Below are positions 18,118 through 27,640 of a stretch of 64,000 nucleotides of DNA, one piece after another (position 1 is the first letter of the stretch; each line of letters begins with the position of its first letter). A program made the position numbers and the translations under genes. Origin of the DNA: Paenibacillus sp. 1_12 (GTDB lineage: Bacteria > Bacillota > Bacilli > Paenibacillales > NBRC-103111); the NCBI RefSeq assembly GCF_900114475.1, contig NZ_FOTE01000021.1, positions 24,462-88,461 of the forward strand, written 5' to 3'. The notes under the pieces are model-generated. The model did no database searches. It was not told the origin of the DNA and saw only the letters and a program-made list of their open reading frames with translations.

Positions 18118-18906
18118 ATGTTCGTTCGACTGCAGCTAGCTGAAAAAATGACAATGAATCTCCTTCTCCTAATTTTGGCCGCGGTTTGGGTTATTCCCAT
18201 GGTTTATCTTGTTATGTATTCCCTTGAGGGTGGCAATTGGGCGAACTATCAAGCTGTATTAAGTTTGGATTTGTTTCCGCATTTTCTGTTGAATAGCTTT
18301 ATTGTATCCACTTCGGTCGTGCTGCTCCTTCTCATTTCGGTTTCGTTGGCCGCGTTTGGCTTCAGCAAACTGAAATTCCCGGGGCATGCCTCCGTATTCG
18401 CGATATGTCTGATCGGGCTTATGATTCCTCCAGTCGCCATGCTTGTACCTTTGTTTCAAACGATTAAAACTTTTCACTGGATCAATACGTATTTATCGCT
18501 GATCGGTCCTGAAGTCGCTATGAGTATTCCCTTTTCATTATTAATTGCTCGAAATTCGTTCGATGAGATTCCGAATGAGTTGTTGGAGGCAGCGGAGATG
18601 GACGGCTCCAATGCTTGGGGGAGATTTGTTCACGTTATATTGCCTTTAGCAATACCTGTGCTCACGACGATTGGAATTTTGGCGTTTTTGAATTCGTGGA
18701 ATCAGTATTTGTTTCCGCTTGTTTTTATTAATAAAGAAACGATGCTGACCGTGACGATGGCTCCCAAATTTTTCATTAAAGAGTATACATCCGATTACCA
18801 CAAAGTATTTGCGGCGCTGGTGTTAATTACGATTCCCATTGTGATTTTGTATATTTTCGGCCAAAAATATATGCAGCGAGGCCTCACGAGTGGTGCTATT
18901 AAATGA
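18118..18906 (+). CDS. Sugar ABC transporter permease, MalG/UgpE type
   Basis: 262 residues, ATG seven bases after AGGAGG and four bases after the preceding stop. Six predicted helices; the EAA motif is EAAEMDGSNAWGRFVHVILP. It is slightly short for the family (about 270-280 residues) because the N-terminal cytoplasmic part is brief. Second half of the heterodimeric permease. Confidence 0.9.
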   Translation: MFVRLQLAEKMTMNLLLLILAAVWVIPMVYLVMYSLEGGNWANYQAVLSLDLFPHFLLNSFIVSTSVVLLLLISVSLAAFGFSKLKFPGHASVFAICLIGLMIPPVAMLVPLFQTIKTFHWINTYLSLIGPEVAMSIPFSLLIARNSFDEIPNELLEAAEMDGSNAWGRFVHVILPLAIPVLTTIGILAFLNSWNQYLFPLVFINKETMLTVTMAPKFFIKEYTSDYHKVFAALVLITIPIVILYIFGQKYMQRGLTSGAIK

Positions 18907-18956
18907 GTGGCAAAGCCAAGCATCGTTCGATCATTGAGTATGGCTAGGAGGTTAAG

Positions 18957-20345
18957 ATGAGGGAACATAAATCGGAGCAAAAAAAACCGAATATACTATT
19001 TCTAATTGCAGATGATCATCGATTCGATGGTATAGGAGCGTACGGGAATCCGGTTGTGCAGACACCTATACTGGATCAACTGGCAGCTGATGGTGTTCTT
19101 TTTAATTCGATATATACGATGGGGGGACAAACAGCTGCACTTTGTGTGCCAAGCCGAGCTTGTCTGTTGACGGGTGCGAATGTCTTTAGTGCCACCATGT
19201 CGGAAAAGGTGGTTACGCTTGGGGATACGGAGAACCGCGATCTTTGGGCTCTCAATCCTGAGCTTCCCACTTTGCCGGAAGTCCTTCGCAGAGATGGGTA
19301 TCAGACCTTCGGCATCGGCAAGTGGCATAATGGAAAAGAGAGCTTCGTACGAAGCTTTTCCGATGGAGCGAAGATTTTCTTTGGTGGGATGGGGGATCAT
19401 ATCGGTTTGCCCATACACGAATATGATACAAATGGTATATTTCCAGAGGAAGCGGCTTGCCCAAGCGATACGTTTTCTTCGGAGCTTTTTGCTGAAGCGG
19501 CCATCGATTTTATTCAAAGCTATGAGAAGGACGATCCATTTCTACTATATTTGGCATTTACTGCTCCTCATGACCCTAGGACTCCGCCACAAGCTTATCA
19601 AGAACTTTATCAGGTGAATGATATCCCGCTTCCTGCTAACTTCATGACCGAGCATCCTTTCGATAATGGGGAGCTGCATGTGCGTGACGAACAACTGGCT
19701 TCATTTCCAAGGAAGCCAAACGAGATTCGTCGACATCTAGCCGAATATTACAGTATGATCACCCATATGGATGCACAAATCGGTCGTATTTTGCAAGCCT
19801 TGGAAGCATGCAACCAGGCTGAACATACCCTAATTGTATATACGGCGGATCACGGTCTTGCCTTGGGCCAGCACGGACTTTTAGGCAAGCAGAATTTGTA
19901 TGAGCACAGCATTCATATTCCTCTTATTATGCATGGACCTGGTTTGCCACAAGGTGTGAATGTTAGTGGACTTGGATGTCAAATGGATATTTTTCCGACG
20001 TTATGTGAGGTGATCGGAACTAGAGTGCCCGATAAGGTGGAAGGCAGAAGTCTGGTTCCTATGATATTCGGAGAAAAGACAATGATCAGAGAGAATGTGT
20101 TCTCTGCATATAAATATGTTCAGCGCATGATTAGCGACGGACGTTGGAAATACATTCGCTACTATCGTTCCGGGGAGACGGGATCGGATCAAATTCAGTT
20201 ATTTGATTTGCTGAAGGACCCATGGGAAATTTGTAATTTGGTTGGAGACCCCGAACAGCAAGCTCGCATACGACAAATGGAGCAGGAATTATTGCAATGG
20301 CAGCGAAACGTTCAGGACCCAATCCTTCATTCAATGTCTTCTTAA
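18957..20345 (+). CDS. Cytoplasmic sulfatase 1 (Cys-type, formylglycine-dependent)
   Basis: 462 residues, ATG after AGGAGG. Type I arylsulfatase fold: metal-binding Asp19-Asp20 in NILFLIADDHRFDG, and the modification motif C-x-P-x-R at Cys63 (CVPSRACLLTG), which must be oxidised to formylglycine. Further family motifs are IGKWHNG, YTADHGLALGQHGLLGK and a C-terminal RWKYIRYY. There is no signal peptide, so it should remove sulfate from imported oligosaccharides inside the cell. Lies in the operon of the ROK-controlled importer. No sulfatase-maturating enzyme gene is in this window. Confidence 0.92.
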   Translation: MREHKSEQKKPNILFLIADDHRFDGIGAYGNPVVQTPILDQLAADGVLFNSIYTMGGQTAALCVPSRACLLTGANVFSATMSEKVVTLGDTENRDLWALNPELPTLPEVLRRDGYQTFGIGKWHNGKESFVRSFSDGAKIFFGGMGDHIGLPIHEYDTNGIFPEEAACPSDTFSSELFAEAAIDFIQSYEKDDPFLLYLAFTAPHDPRTPPQAYQELYQVNDIPLPANFMTEHPFDNGELHVRDEQLASFPRKPNEIRRHLAEYYSMITHMDAQIGRILQALEACNQAEHTLIVYTADHGLALGQHGLLGKQNLYEHSIHIPLIMHGPGLPQGVNVSGLGCQMDIFPTLCEVIGTRVPDKVEGRSLVPMIFGEKTMIRENVFSAYKYVQRMISDGRWKYIRYYRSGETGSDQIQLFDLLKDPWEICNLVGDPEQQARIRQMEQELLQWQRNVQDPILHSMSS

Positions 20346-20371
20346 ATGAACCTTAGAGAGGTGAGCTGTTA

Positions 20372-21697
20372 ATGAACCGTACGAACTTTCTGTTTCTATT
20401 CCCGGATACACATCGGGGAGACTGGATGCCATACGCTCCTCATATTTTGTCCGTTCTGGGCATGGAAGCATTACCGCTGCGTCTGCCCAATCTGGAAGCA
20501 CTGATGAAGCAGGGTGTCACCTTTACGAAGGCAGTTACTTCTTCGCCTCTATGTGCTCCTGCCCGAGCCTGTCTCGCTTCCGGATTGCGATATAATAAAG
20601 CAGAGGTTACGGGCAACCATGAAGATTACCCGTTATCCCGAAAAACATTTTATTCGATCTTGAAGGAAGACGGCTATCGCGTCGGAGGAGTAGGCAAATT
20701 TGATCTTCATAAAGCAACACCATGGTGGGGGCTGGACGGCTGGATTGACGATCTTGGTCAGCTCGGATTTACAGACGCGATCGACAATGCGGGTAAAATC
20801 GATGCGATTCATTCAGGTAAAGAGTCCCCTCGTGATCCTTATATGAACTATTTATACAATAAAGGGCTCTCCGACATCCATCTGCAGGATATGACAGAGC
20901 GCGGTCAACGGACGAACGCGACAGATCTGCCGGACGAGGCCTATTGCGATAATTGGCTGACCCGTAATGGGATTCAAATGTTGAAGGATTTTCCTCAAGA
21001 TCAGCCGTGGTTTCTGATGGTTAATTTTGTGGGGCCGCATGAGCCGTGGGATATTACGCATCGGATGAAGGCTGAATGGGAGAAGGTTCAATTCCCGAAA
21101 CCGAATCAATGCAGCCTCCCACAAGAAACTTGGAATAGCATCAGGCAAAATTACGCCGCGATGCTGGAAAATATCGATCGCAATATAGGGCTGCTTCTGG
21201 ATGAGGTAAGACGACGAGGAGAAATGGACAACACGGTGATTATTTACGCCTCCGACCATGGCGATATGCTGGGAGATTTCGATAAGTTCGGAAAATGCAA
21301 GCCTGAACGGGGATCCGTACATATTCCACTGGTCATTAGCGGTCCTAACATCCGGAAGGGTCAATACAGTAATGCGCTTGTAGAACTACAGGATCTGGCA
21401 GGCACGATCCTAGACTTGGCAGATTTAACGATGAAGGAAGCGGAGGACTCACTGTCACTCAAAAACATTCTATCTAGTGATTCAGGTACATTGCGCGAGA
21501 CGCAAATTTCGGGTTTGGACGAAGGGCCTCAACATCCGAGCCAATGGCGCATGGTCTCAAGCGGAGAATGGAAGCTTATTGTGGAGAAGGACCAACTTGA
21601 TCGTCTGTACCATATAAAATATGACCCATGGGAAAATCAAAATATCGCAGAAGATCATCCAGACATTGCCGCACAGCTTAAGGTTGCACTTCAATAA
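20372..21697 (+). CDS. Cytoplasmic sulfatase 2 (Cys-type)
   Basis: 441 residues, ATG after GAGAGGTGAG and 26 bp downstream of sulfatase 1. The modification site is C-A-P-A-R at Cys61; metal ligands include Asp12 (FLFPDTHRGD) and ASDHGDMLGD. It shares only the fold motifs with sulfatase 1, so the two probably act on different sulfate positions or sugars. No signal peptide. The last clear member of the importer operon, closed by the strong hairpin at 21824-21871. Confidence 0.9.
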   Translation: MNRTNFLFLFPDTHRGDWMPYAPHILSVLGMEALPLRLPNLEALMKQGVTFTKAVTSSPLCAPARACLASGLRYNKAEVTGNHEDYPLSRKTFYSILKEDGYRVGGVGKFDLHKATPWWGLDGWIDDLGQLGFTDAIDNAGKIDAIHSGKESPRDPYMNYLYNKGLSDIHLQDMTERGQRTNATDLPDEAYCDNWLTRNGIQMLKDFPQDQPWFLMVNFVGPHEPWDITHRMKAEWEKVQFPKPNQCSLPQETWNSIRQNYAAMLENIDRNIGLLLDEVRRRGEMDNTVIIYASDHGDMLGDFDKFGKCKPERGSVHIPLVISGPNIRKGQYSNALVELQDLAGTILDLADLTMKEAEDSLSLKNILSSDSGTLRETQISGLDEGPQHPSQWRMVSSGEWKLIVEKDQLDRLYHIKYDPWENQNIAEDHPDIAAQLKVALQ

Positions 21698-22061
21698 CCC
21701 CTATCGGGATGTTATATGCATGGCTCTATGTGTTGCGGCTGCGGAGGCCAAAGCCGCTCCGCAGATTTGTTCTGTCGAAGGGCTGCGGCGAATGACGGAT
21801 TTGCCTCCATAAGTTATATCCACAAACGAATAAACGTTACCTTGAGAGTGGAGGTAACGTTTATTCGTTTTGCTATGGATTCCATCGCATTCAAAACCTG
21901 GAACTCTCTTTGGTTGGTGGATGTTTATTCCCTATCGTATCGTTTTCTTGTAAAATACTGTCGAAAATATAGTATTTTTGTCGGCAATCTATTAAAATAA
22001 ATAAGCATTTTTGTAAATTCTTCCTACGGAAGAGTAATCATACATTATAGGAGAGAGGATC
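21698..22061. other. Intergenic region after the sulfatases
   Basis: Contains the operon terminator (21824-21871). Ahead of it a frame from 21716 encodes a Cys-rich start (MHGSMCCGCGG) but runs through the terminator and has no good ribosome site; it also contains a GC-rich hairpin around 21745. A Spo0A-box-like TGTCGAA lies at 21959-21965 inside an AAAATACT/AGTATTTT inverted repeat upstream of the carboxypeptidase gene (weak evidence). Confidence 0.4.
21824..21871 (+). terminator. Terminator of the ABC/sulfatase operon
   Basis: 19-bp perfect stem, arms beginning AAACGAATAAACGTTACCT and ending with the complement, 9-base loop, then TTTTG. Confidence 0.88.
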
Positions 22062-23501
22062 TTGGAGACAGAGAGAAAGAGCAGAAGGCTGCTGCAAGTG
22101 CTAGTAGCTATTCTCGGTGCCCTACTTATTATGGGGAATGCACATGGTTCAGCAGCAAATTCAAATGTGGAGAGTAAGGAGATCGTTGATCCTTATCAGG
22201 TGTACACCTATGAATTGATGACACAACACATCGATCAGTTGGCAGCCGCTTATCCTGAATTGATCACGGTAAAATCGATTGGGACGACAGATTTTGGCAG
22301 GGAGATCAAGGCGGTAAAAGTAGGAAAGGGGGAAGCCTCTATTCTCATAGACGGTTCTCAGCATGCTAGAGAATGGATGGGGACGAACCTGATTCTTTAT
22401 ATGATAGACCGCTATGCATATGCCTATGAGCATAATATGAAATATGATGATTATCCTGTTCGTCAATTGCTAGATCAGTGTTCGATCTGGTTTGTACCGA
22501 TGGTCAACCCGGATGGTGTGACGCTTCAACAAGAAGGGCTAAATGCTTTTCCAGAATCATACCATGCCTACCTCACCAGTATGAATGGCGGCAGCACCAA
22601 TTTTAAACGCTGGAAGGCGAATGCATCAGGGATTGATATTAACCGTCAGTACCCTGCGATGTGGACCAGTATTCGCAATTCGCCTCGTTACCCGACATTC
22701 AAAAACTTTAAAGGCTCTGAACCTGTAGAAACAGTGGAAGCCCAGAGCATGATTCATTTTACATATGAGAGCGATCCGGAAATTGTCTTTTCCTATCATA
22801 CCTCAGGTGAAGTGTTATATTGGCATTTCCATACGGCTGCCGAACACCTTGCACGAGATAAGAAAATGGCTGACTTCATAAGTGCTATGACAGGGTACGG
22901 CCAAGTCAAACCGGACAAAAATCCTTCGGGTGGTGGATTCACGGATTGGTTTATCGTGCAATTTGGACGACCTGGTTTTACCGCGGAATTAGGGCCATAT
23001 CAAGAAGAAACTGAGCTGCCGCTTTGGACTTTTACGGATATTTGGGATCAAAATCAGTCGATCGGCTTATATTTGGCTTCAGAAGGGTACAAGCTGTGGT
23101 GGGAACGCTATCCGATGGAAATGATAGAGGAAAAAATTCAACTGCTTAATCCGGTACAGCTGTACAATCGTCCGAGCGATTCATTTCCTGTTGGTGCGGA
23201 GCTAAATGAAGCAAAAATTACAGCTGATGCGCGTCTGGGAGATTGGTACCGTGTTCCTACATGGCTCGGTCCGAAGTGGGTTCACCTGAGTCAAGCATCT
23301 TATCTTCATGGACATAGTGAGAGTTACGCCAACCGGATTACCCTGAAGGATACAACTCCGATCTATAAATCTCCTAATCCCGATGAGTCGCAGTTGCTTG
23401 GCCAATTGGATCCACAGGAAGTGGAAACCTTGGAGCGCTGGAATGACTGGATATTAATCCGAACCTGGTCAGGCAATGGATGGATACAGGAGAAGAAATA
23501 A
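22062..23501 (+). CDS. Secreted M14-family zinc carboxypeptidase with C-terminal SH3-like repeats
   Basis: 479 residues from a TTG preceded by AGGAGAGAGG. The N-terminal signal peptide has the hydrophobic core LLQVLVAILGALLIMG. The M14 domain (about 45-340) has the zinc motif H101-A-R-E104, MVNPDGV for substrate binding, a third zinc His in FSYHTSG (near 246) and the catalytic Glu in GFTAELGPY (near 310). Two SH3-like modules fill the last 110 residues (GDWYRVPT..., NDWILIRT...GNGWIQ). It could trim peptides or the peptidoglycan stem peptide outside the cell; the SH3-like ends favour wall binding (inference). Monocistronic. Confidence 0.88.
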   Translation: METERKSRRLLQVLVAILGALLIMGNAHGSAANSNVESKEIVDPYQVYTYELMTQHIDQLAAAYPELITVKSIGTTDFGREIKAVKVGKGEASILIDGSQHAREWMGTNLILYMIDRYAYAYEHNMKYDDYPVRQLLDQCSIWFVPMVNPDGVTLQQEGLNAFPESYHAYLTSMNGGSTNFKRWKANASGIDINRQYPAMWTSIRNSPRYPTFKNFKGSEPVETVEAQSMIHFTYESDPEIVFSYHTSGEVLYWHFHTAAEHLARDKKMADFISAMTGYGQVKPDKNPSGGGFTDWFIVQFGRPGFTAELGPYQEETELPLWTFTDIWDQNQSIGLYLASEGYKLWWERYPMEMIEEKIQLLNPVQLYNRPSDSFPVGAELNEAKITADARLGDWYRVPTWLGPKWVHLSQASYLHGHSESYANRITLKDTTPIYKSPNPDESQLLGQLDPQEVETLERWNDWILIRTWSGNGWIQEKK

Positions 23502-23602
23502 GCCAAAGCTGAATTCGGACAAACCTTGTACTTTTTGAACGGGTTGGCAGCTGATTACATGCGAACTTACAAGTATTTTTATGCAAAATGGGAGGCATAC
23601 AA

Positions 23603-24097
23603 GTGTTTATCAATTTAACCTTGCAATTACTTGATAAAGAATTGGAAAAGATTCAATTAGCGTTACTTCGAATTTCCGATGAAGCTTTGTGGACAAGACT
23701 GCGTGAGGAGACCAACAGCATAGGCAATTTATGTCTGCATCTGTCTGGCAACGAATATCACAATATAGCAAACAGTATCGGCGGGTATCCTTATGAGCGT
23801 GAGCGCTCGGTTGAATTTTTAGCGGAAGCCGGATATACATGCCGGGAGCTTTCAGAGCATCTTACCTCAGTCCGGGAACAATCACGTATTGTGCTCGCGG
23901 CACTTTCTGAGAGGGACCTCCATAGGGAGGTCAACATCGTTTATCCCTCAGGAGCGGGAATTGCTTCCTACTCCCGTTCAATTCAAGAGCTGCTCTATCA
24001 CATGACGGTGCATTATTCGTACCACACGGGACAAATCGTGTACATCGCTCGACAAATTCAGGGGGAAAATGTCCACGTACTCAAATGGAGACATTAA
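23603..24097 (+). CDS. DinB-like (DUF1572) four-helix protein
   Basis: 164 residues from a GTG at 23603, seven bases after GGGAGG; an ATG 15 bases upstream overlaps that site. The sequence is a four-helix bundle with three well-spaced His (LHLSGNEYHNIANSIGG and MTVHYSYHTGQI) typical of the metal-binding DinB/YfiT fold, and matches the DUF1572 pattern. Members are thought to be thiol-dependent or metal-dependent enzymes, but the substrate here cannot be read from the sequence. Confidence 0.78.
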   Translation: MFINLTLQLLDKELEKIQLALLRISDEALWTRLREETNSIGNLCLHLSGNEYHNIANSIGGYPYERERSVEFLAEAGYTCRELSEHLTSVREQSRIVLAALSERDLHREVNIVYPSGAGIASYSRSIQELLYHMTVHYSYHTGQIVYIARQIQGENVHVLKWRH

Positions 24098-24229
24098 TCA
24101 TAAATTTGTGTGTTCACATATAGGAAACGATGTTCAATTTATTTGTGAAATTAGCAGGAACTCCTCTATGGTCTGTCGAATAATGAAATGATTTATTTCA
24201 ACCTTGAAACCTATTGGAGGGTAAACAGA

Positions 24230-25291
24230 ATGAAAAAGGCATCACTCATCGCATTAACTGCGATAATTTGTGTGACAACAGTACTTGCTGGCTGTGGGAA
24301 AAAGGAAGCGGCACCAACAACGGGCAGCACGGCAGAGCCTGTTAAGGCTGAAGCAGTTTCGGTAGAGATCGGCATGCTCAAGCTGGCCAGCTCCGCCCCG
24401 TTATTTATTGGGATTGAGAAGGGCTTTTTTAAGGACCTGAACATTGATGCAAAAGCCAAATGGTTTGACGCCGCACAGCCCATTGCCGTAGCTACTGCAG
24501 GAGGCAGTGTCGATGTAGGTGCGACCGGGATAACGGCGAGTCTATATAACATGGTGGCCGGTGGTCAAAAGCTGCTTATTGTTGCGGATAAAGGCAGAGA
24601 GCAAAAGGGCTATTCATCAACAGCATTACTGGTTCCCAAAGACTCTTCTGTTAAATCGATCGAGGAATTAAAAGGCAAGAAGATCGGGATCACCCAAACC
24701 GGCTCCACTTATCATTACATGGTGGGAAGACTGCTGGAAAAGCATGGTTTGACGCTTAAAGATATCGAGCTAGTGCCGCTGAACAGCATCAAGGGCTTGA
24801 TGGAATCATTGAAAAGCAAGCAGGTTGATGCCGTTATGCTGAACGAGCCGAACATCACTGCTGTTGTCAAGGAAGGCTATGGTAAAGTCGTGTCACAAGT
24901 AGGCGACGAGATGGACTACCAAACGTCCGGCCTGTTCTTCTCACCGAAGCTTGCGGGTAATAAAGATGCAGCTGTACGCTTTTTGCAGGCTTATGCCAAG
25001 GCAACTCGTTACTACTACGATGCTGTACTGACGCAAAAGGATGGCAAAGTCGTGCCTGGCGCGAATTATGATGAGGTTGTAAAAATTGTTGCTAAATATA
25101 CCGATCAACCGGAAGAAATTGTGAAACAAGGCCTTCCTTACATGGACCGCGACGGTAAGCTTTTGGCGACAGATATCAAGACGCAGGTGGACTGGTATGC
25201 CAAAGAGAAGCTGATCGAAAAAGCGATTGACACTAGTGGTATCGTGAATACCGAGCTGCTGGACGAAGCCTTAAAGAAGCTGGGGAAATAA
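24230..25291 (+). CDS. ABC transporter substrate-binding lipoprotein, SsuA/TauA/NMT1 type
   Basis: 353 residues from the ATG at 24230 (GGAGGG upstream). The lipoprotein signal ends at Cys22 (VLAGCGKK). The mature part has the NMT1/SsuA-like fold: LKLASSAPLFIGIEKGFF, the DVGATGITASLYNM ligand loop, LKGKKIGITQTGSTYHYM and VDAVMLNEPN. First gene of a three-gene importer. The family carries alkanesulfonates, taurine, nitrate or pyrimidine precursors; the sulfatase neighbourhood hints at a sulfur compound, but no S-box or TPP riboswitch was seen upstream, so the ligand is unresolved. Confidence 0.88.
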   Translation: MKKASLIALTAIICVTTVLAGCGKKEAAPTTGSTAEPVKAEAVSVEIGMLKLASSAPLFIGIEKGFFKDLNIDAKAKWFDAAQPIAVATAGGSVDVGATGITASLYNMVAGGQKLLIVADKGREQKGYSSTALLVPKDSSVKSIEELKGKKIGITQTGSTYHYMVGRLLEKHGLTLKDIELVPLNSIKGLMESLKSKQVDAVMLNEPNITAVVKEGYGKVVSQVGDEMDYQTSGLFFSPKLAGNKDAAVRFLQAYAKATRYYYDAVLTQKDGKVVPGANYDEVVKIVAKYTDQPEEIVKQGLPYMDRDGKLLATDIKTQVDWYAKEKLIEKAIDTSGIVNTELLDEALKKLGK

Positions 25292-25295
25292 CGTT

Positions 25296-26072
25296 ATGAG
25301 AATTGTAGTCAATAACGTGGAGAAGCGGTTTATGGATGCCAAAAAGCGCGATATTACCGCTCTCCAAAACATCAACTTTACGATTGAGGAACAGGAATTC
25401 GTAGTACTTGTAGGTCCCAGCGGCTGCGGAAAATCGACGCTATTGAATATTGTCGGCGGTCTGCTCACGCCCTCCAGCGGCGAGGTTTATTTTGAGGGTG
25501 TGTCTTCTGGCAAGCCTCCGCGGCTCGGTATCGTCTTCCAGGAAATCGCACTTTTTCCATGGCGTACCGTTTATGAAAATGTTATTTTCGGTTTGGAGGA
25601 GCAGGGAGCCAGTAAGCAGGAGCAGCGCGAAAAGGGTAAGCACTTTATCGATATGGTGGGTCTGACAGGGTTTGAGTCAGCTTACCCCAAACAGCTGTCG
25701 GGGGGAATGCGCCAACGTGCGGGTATTGCGCGAGCGTTGGCTGTTGAGCCGGATCTACTGCTAATGGATGAACCGTTCTCCGCACTGGATGCTCAGACGC
25801 GTACGCTTATGCAGGAGGAACTGCTCTCTATCTGGAATCGCACGCGATTGAGCACCTTGTATGTCACTCACAATATTCAGGAGGCCGTCTATTTGGCTGA
25901 CCGGGTTATTGTGCTATCCCGTCATCCGGGACAAATCAAGGAAGTGATTCATATCGATCTGCCGAAGACGGGTAGAGATCAGGAGCAGCACCGGGCTGCT
26001 TCTGAGCGGTATGCCAATGAAATCTGGCAGCTGATCCGGCATGACGCCCAAGAAGCGTTGAAGGAGGGTTAA
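25296..26072 (+). CDS. ABC transporter ATPase, SsuB/TauB type
   Basis: 258 residues, four bases after the binding-protein gene. Walker A GPSGCGKST at 40-48, Q-loop IVFQEIALFPWRTV, signature LSGGMRQRAGIARAL, Walker B LLLMDEPFSALD and switch His in YVTHNIQEA. The FPWRTV Q-loop is characteristic of the nitrate/sulfonate/taurine importers. It energises the permease encoded next. Confidence 0.93.
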   Translation: MRIVVNNVEKRFMDAKKRDITALQNINFTIEEQEFVVLVGPSGCGKSTLLNIVGGLLTPSSGEVYFEGVSSGKPPRLGIVFQEIALFPWRTVYENVIFGLEEQGASKQEQREKGKHFIDMVGLTGFESAYPKQLSGGMRQRAGIARALAVEPDLLLMDEPFSALDAQTRTLMQEELLSIWNRTRLSTLYVTHNIQEAVYLADRVIVLSRHPGQIKEVIHIDLPKTGRDQEQHRAASERYANEIWQLIRHDAQEALKEG

Positions 26073-26075
26073 GCC

Positions 26076-26924
26076 ATGAATCCATTTTCCAAAGAAGAAA
26101 ATATGAACAAAACACCTTCCCAAGCTGCGGAGCAAGGAAAGCAGCGGCATATCATTCGCAATCGCGTCTCATTTCTGGAGCAGAAAATACCGGGCTACGC
26201 ATCCGTTCTCGGCATTGTCGGTTTATTGCTGCTATGGGAAGTAATCTGCCGATTGGAGCTTGTACCGCCGTTGTTCCTGCCGGCACCGACGTCTATTATT
26301 TCGGCAGGCTGGGATATGCTGATCAGCGGTGAACTGCACGAAAATGTACTTGCGAGTCTTTACAGAATCGCCATCGGGTATGCGATCGGCTCGGTATTAG
26401 GGATTATTGTCGGGCTGCTGTTAGGCTTTTCGCGTTGGATGGACGCCATTCTCACACCCATTGTGTATTCTATTTATCCGATTCCGAAAATTGCGCTGCT
26501 GCCCTTGATTATTTTATGGCTCGGAATTGGGGAAACGCCAAAATTTACGATGATTGCCCTCGGTGTATTTTTTCCCGTTGTCATTAATACCTTCTCAGGG
26601 GTAAAGAATGTCGATCCGATATGGATCAAAGCGGCGGTTACGTTCGGCTCCAGTCATTTGAACGTCATCCGTAAGGTCATTCTTCCGGGATCGCTGCCGA
26701 TGATTTTTGCAGGACTTAAGCTTGCGGCGGGGACCTCTCTCCTGCTGCTTGTTTCATCAGAGATGATTGCCGCTCAGCAGGGCTTAGGCTCTATGATTTT
26801 ACACTACGGCAATCTGATGATTACGACCAAGCTTATGGTCGGTGTTTTATTGCTCTCATTGTTGGGGCTGCTCTTTAATCGGGGGCTCCAGTGGTTAGAG
26901 CGCAGGCTGCTGCCATGGAAATAA
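26076..26924 (+). CDS. ABC transporter permease, SsuC/TauC type
   Basis: 282 residues, ATG three bases after the ATPase stop. About 45 hydrophilic residues precede six membrane helices; the family signature is visible as PIPKIALLPLIILWLGIGETPK, with the EAA-like loop ... IKAAVTFGSSHLNVIRKVILPG. Alternative downstream start at 26103 (ATGAACAAAACA). Forms the membrane channel with the two preceding products. Confidence 0.92.
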   Translation: MNPFSKEENMNKTPSQAAEQGKQRHIIRNRVSFLEQKIPGYASVLGIVGLLLLWEVICRLELVPPLFLPAPTSIISAGWDMLISGELHENVLASLYRIAIGYAIGSVLGIIVGLLLGFSRWMDAILTPIVYSIYPIPKIALLPLIILWLGIGETPKFTMIALGVFFPVVINTFSGVKNVDPIWIKAAVTFGSSHLNVIRKVILPGSLPMIFAGLKLAAGTSLLLLVSSEMIAAQQGLGSMILHYGNLMITTKLMVGVLLLSLLGLLFNRGLQWLERRLLPWK

Positions 26925-26976
26925 GCTGTTAATGGATTAAGGTTAAAATGCATTTATCGTAATACCACATGTAAAC

Positions 26977-27011
26977 AAGAGACACCGGTCCTATAAGGGA
27001 CGGTGTCTCTT
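26977..27011 (+). terminator. Hairpin after the SsuABC-type operon
   Basis: Stem AAGAGACACCG / CGGTGTCTCTT, with further GTCC/GGAC pairing inside; the following T tract is weak. Confidence 0.6.
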
Positions 27012-27065
27012 GCTCATTCTAAAGCAAAGGTGATACAAGACTGCTTGTTTCATCTTGAATCAAAC

Positions 27066-27087
27066 AGGAGCTTTCATTGAAGCTCCT
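27066..27087 (-). terminator. Hairpin after yuzF
   Basis: AGGAGCTT / AAGCTCCT stem just beyond the stop of the minus-strand gene at 27096; the U tract is poor. Confidence 0.4.
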
Positions 27088-27095
27088 TCAGCTGA

Positions 27096-27341
27096 TTAAT
27101 CAGGCATAATCCAAACGATTTCACAAATTCGAACGAAGAAGGTTTTGTTCCGATTCATTAATATAACATGATCAGGCTTGCAACCTTGAACGATTCCTTC
27201 AATCCGACCACGGGTTGTTTCTATTACCACACATTGCCCGATTATGGATTGCAGGGTTTCAACCACACACGGGTCGGTTGGGTAGACGGTTACTGCTTGT
27301 GTTCCTGCTTGTTGATGATAGGGCACTTGATAATAATTCAC
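27096..27341 (-). CDS. yuzF: YuzF-like DUF2642 protein
   Basis: 81 residues from a GTG nine bases after GAGGAG. The first third is Tyr/Gln-rich (MNYYQVPYHQQAG); the rest is a small SH3/Sm-like beta domain (VETLQSIIGQCVVIETTRG, GIVQGCKPDHVILMNRNKTFFVRI, ending IVWIMPD), which is the DUF2642 pattern of B. subtilis YuzF and some spore coat proteins. Function unknown; a spore-associated role is possible. Convergent with the ABC operon. Confidence 0.75.
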   Translation of the reverse strand: MNYYQVPYHQQAGTQAVTVYPTDPCVVETLQSIIGQCVVIETTRGRIEGIVQGCKPDHVILMNRNKTFFVRICEIVWIMPD

Positions 27342-27640
27342 AATATTCCACTCCTCTTGAGTTATCTAGCTCAACGTATGATATGCGAATGCCCATAAAG
27401 AGTGACATCATAGACGATAACCCACTTAATGATTGTGCAACAACCTGATGCTATATAAGATGAACCCAAGAAACACGCAGCGCCTTTTGCTGTCATAATG
27501 TTAGTTCATCTTAAATAGACGTTTTGATACCAGATGAATGCTGGAGCAAGACGGCTTGCCCCAATATGAGGTACCTATGAAGCACTTAGCGAGGACAGCG
27601 AATATCATGCATGGAACTCTGTGAATAGGGGCGTGAAAGG
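27342..27640. other. Divergent intergenic region between yuzF and the acetyltransferase
   Basis: No gene, repeat or convincing promoter was identified; it must hold the start signals for both flanking genes. Confidence 0.4.

Noticed and set aside
24098..24229. Possible S-box or TPP riboswitch before the SsuA-like gene
   Set aside because: No conserved core of either class could be found in the 130 bp available.
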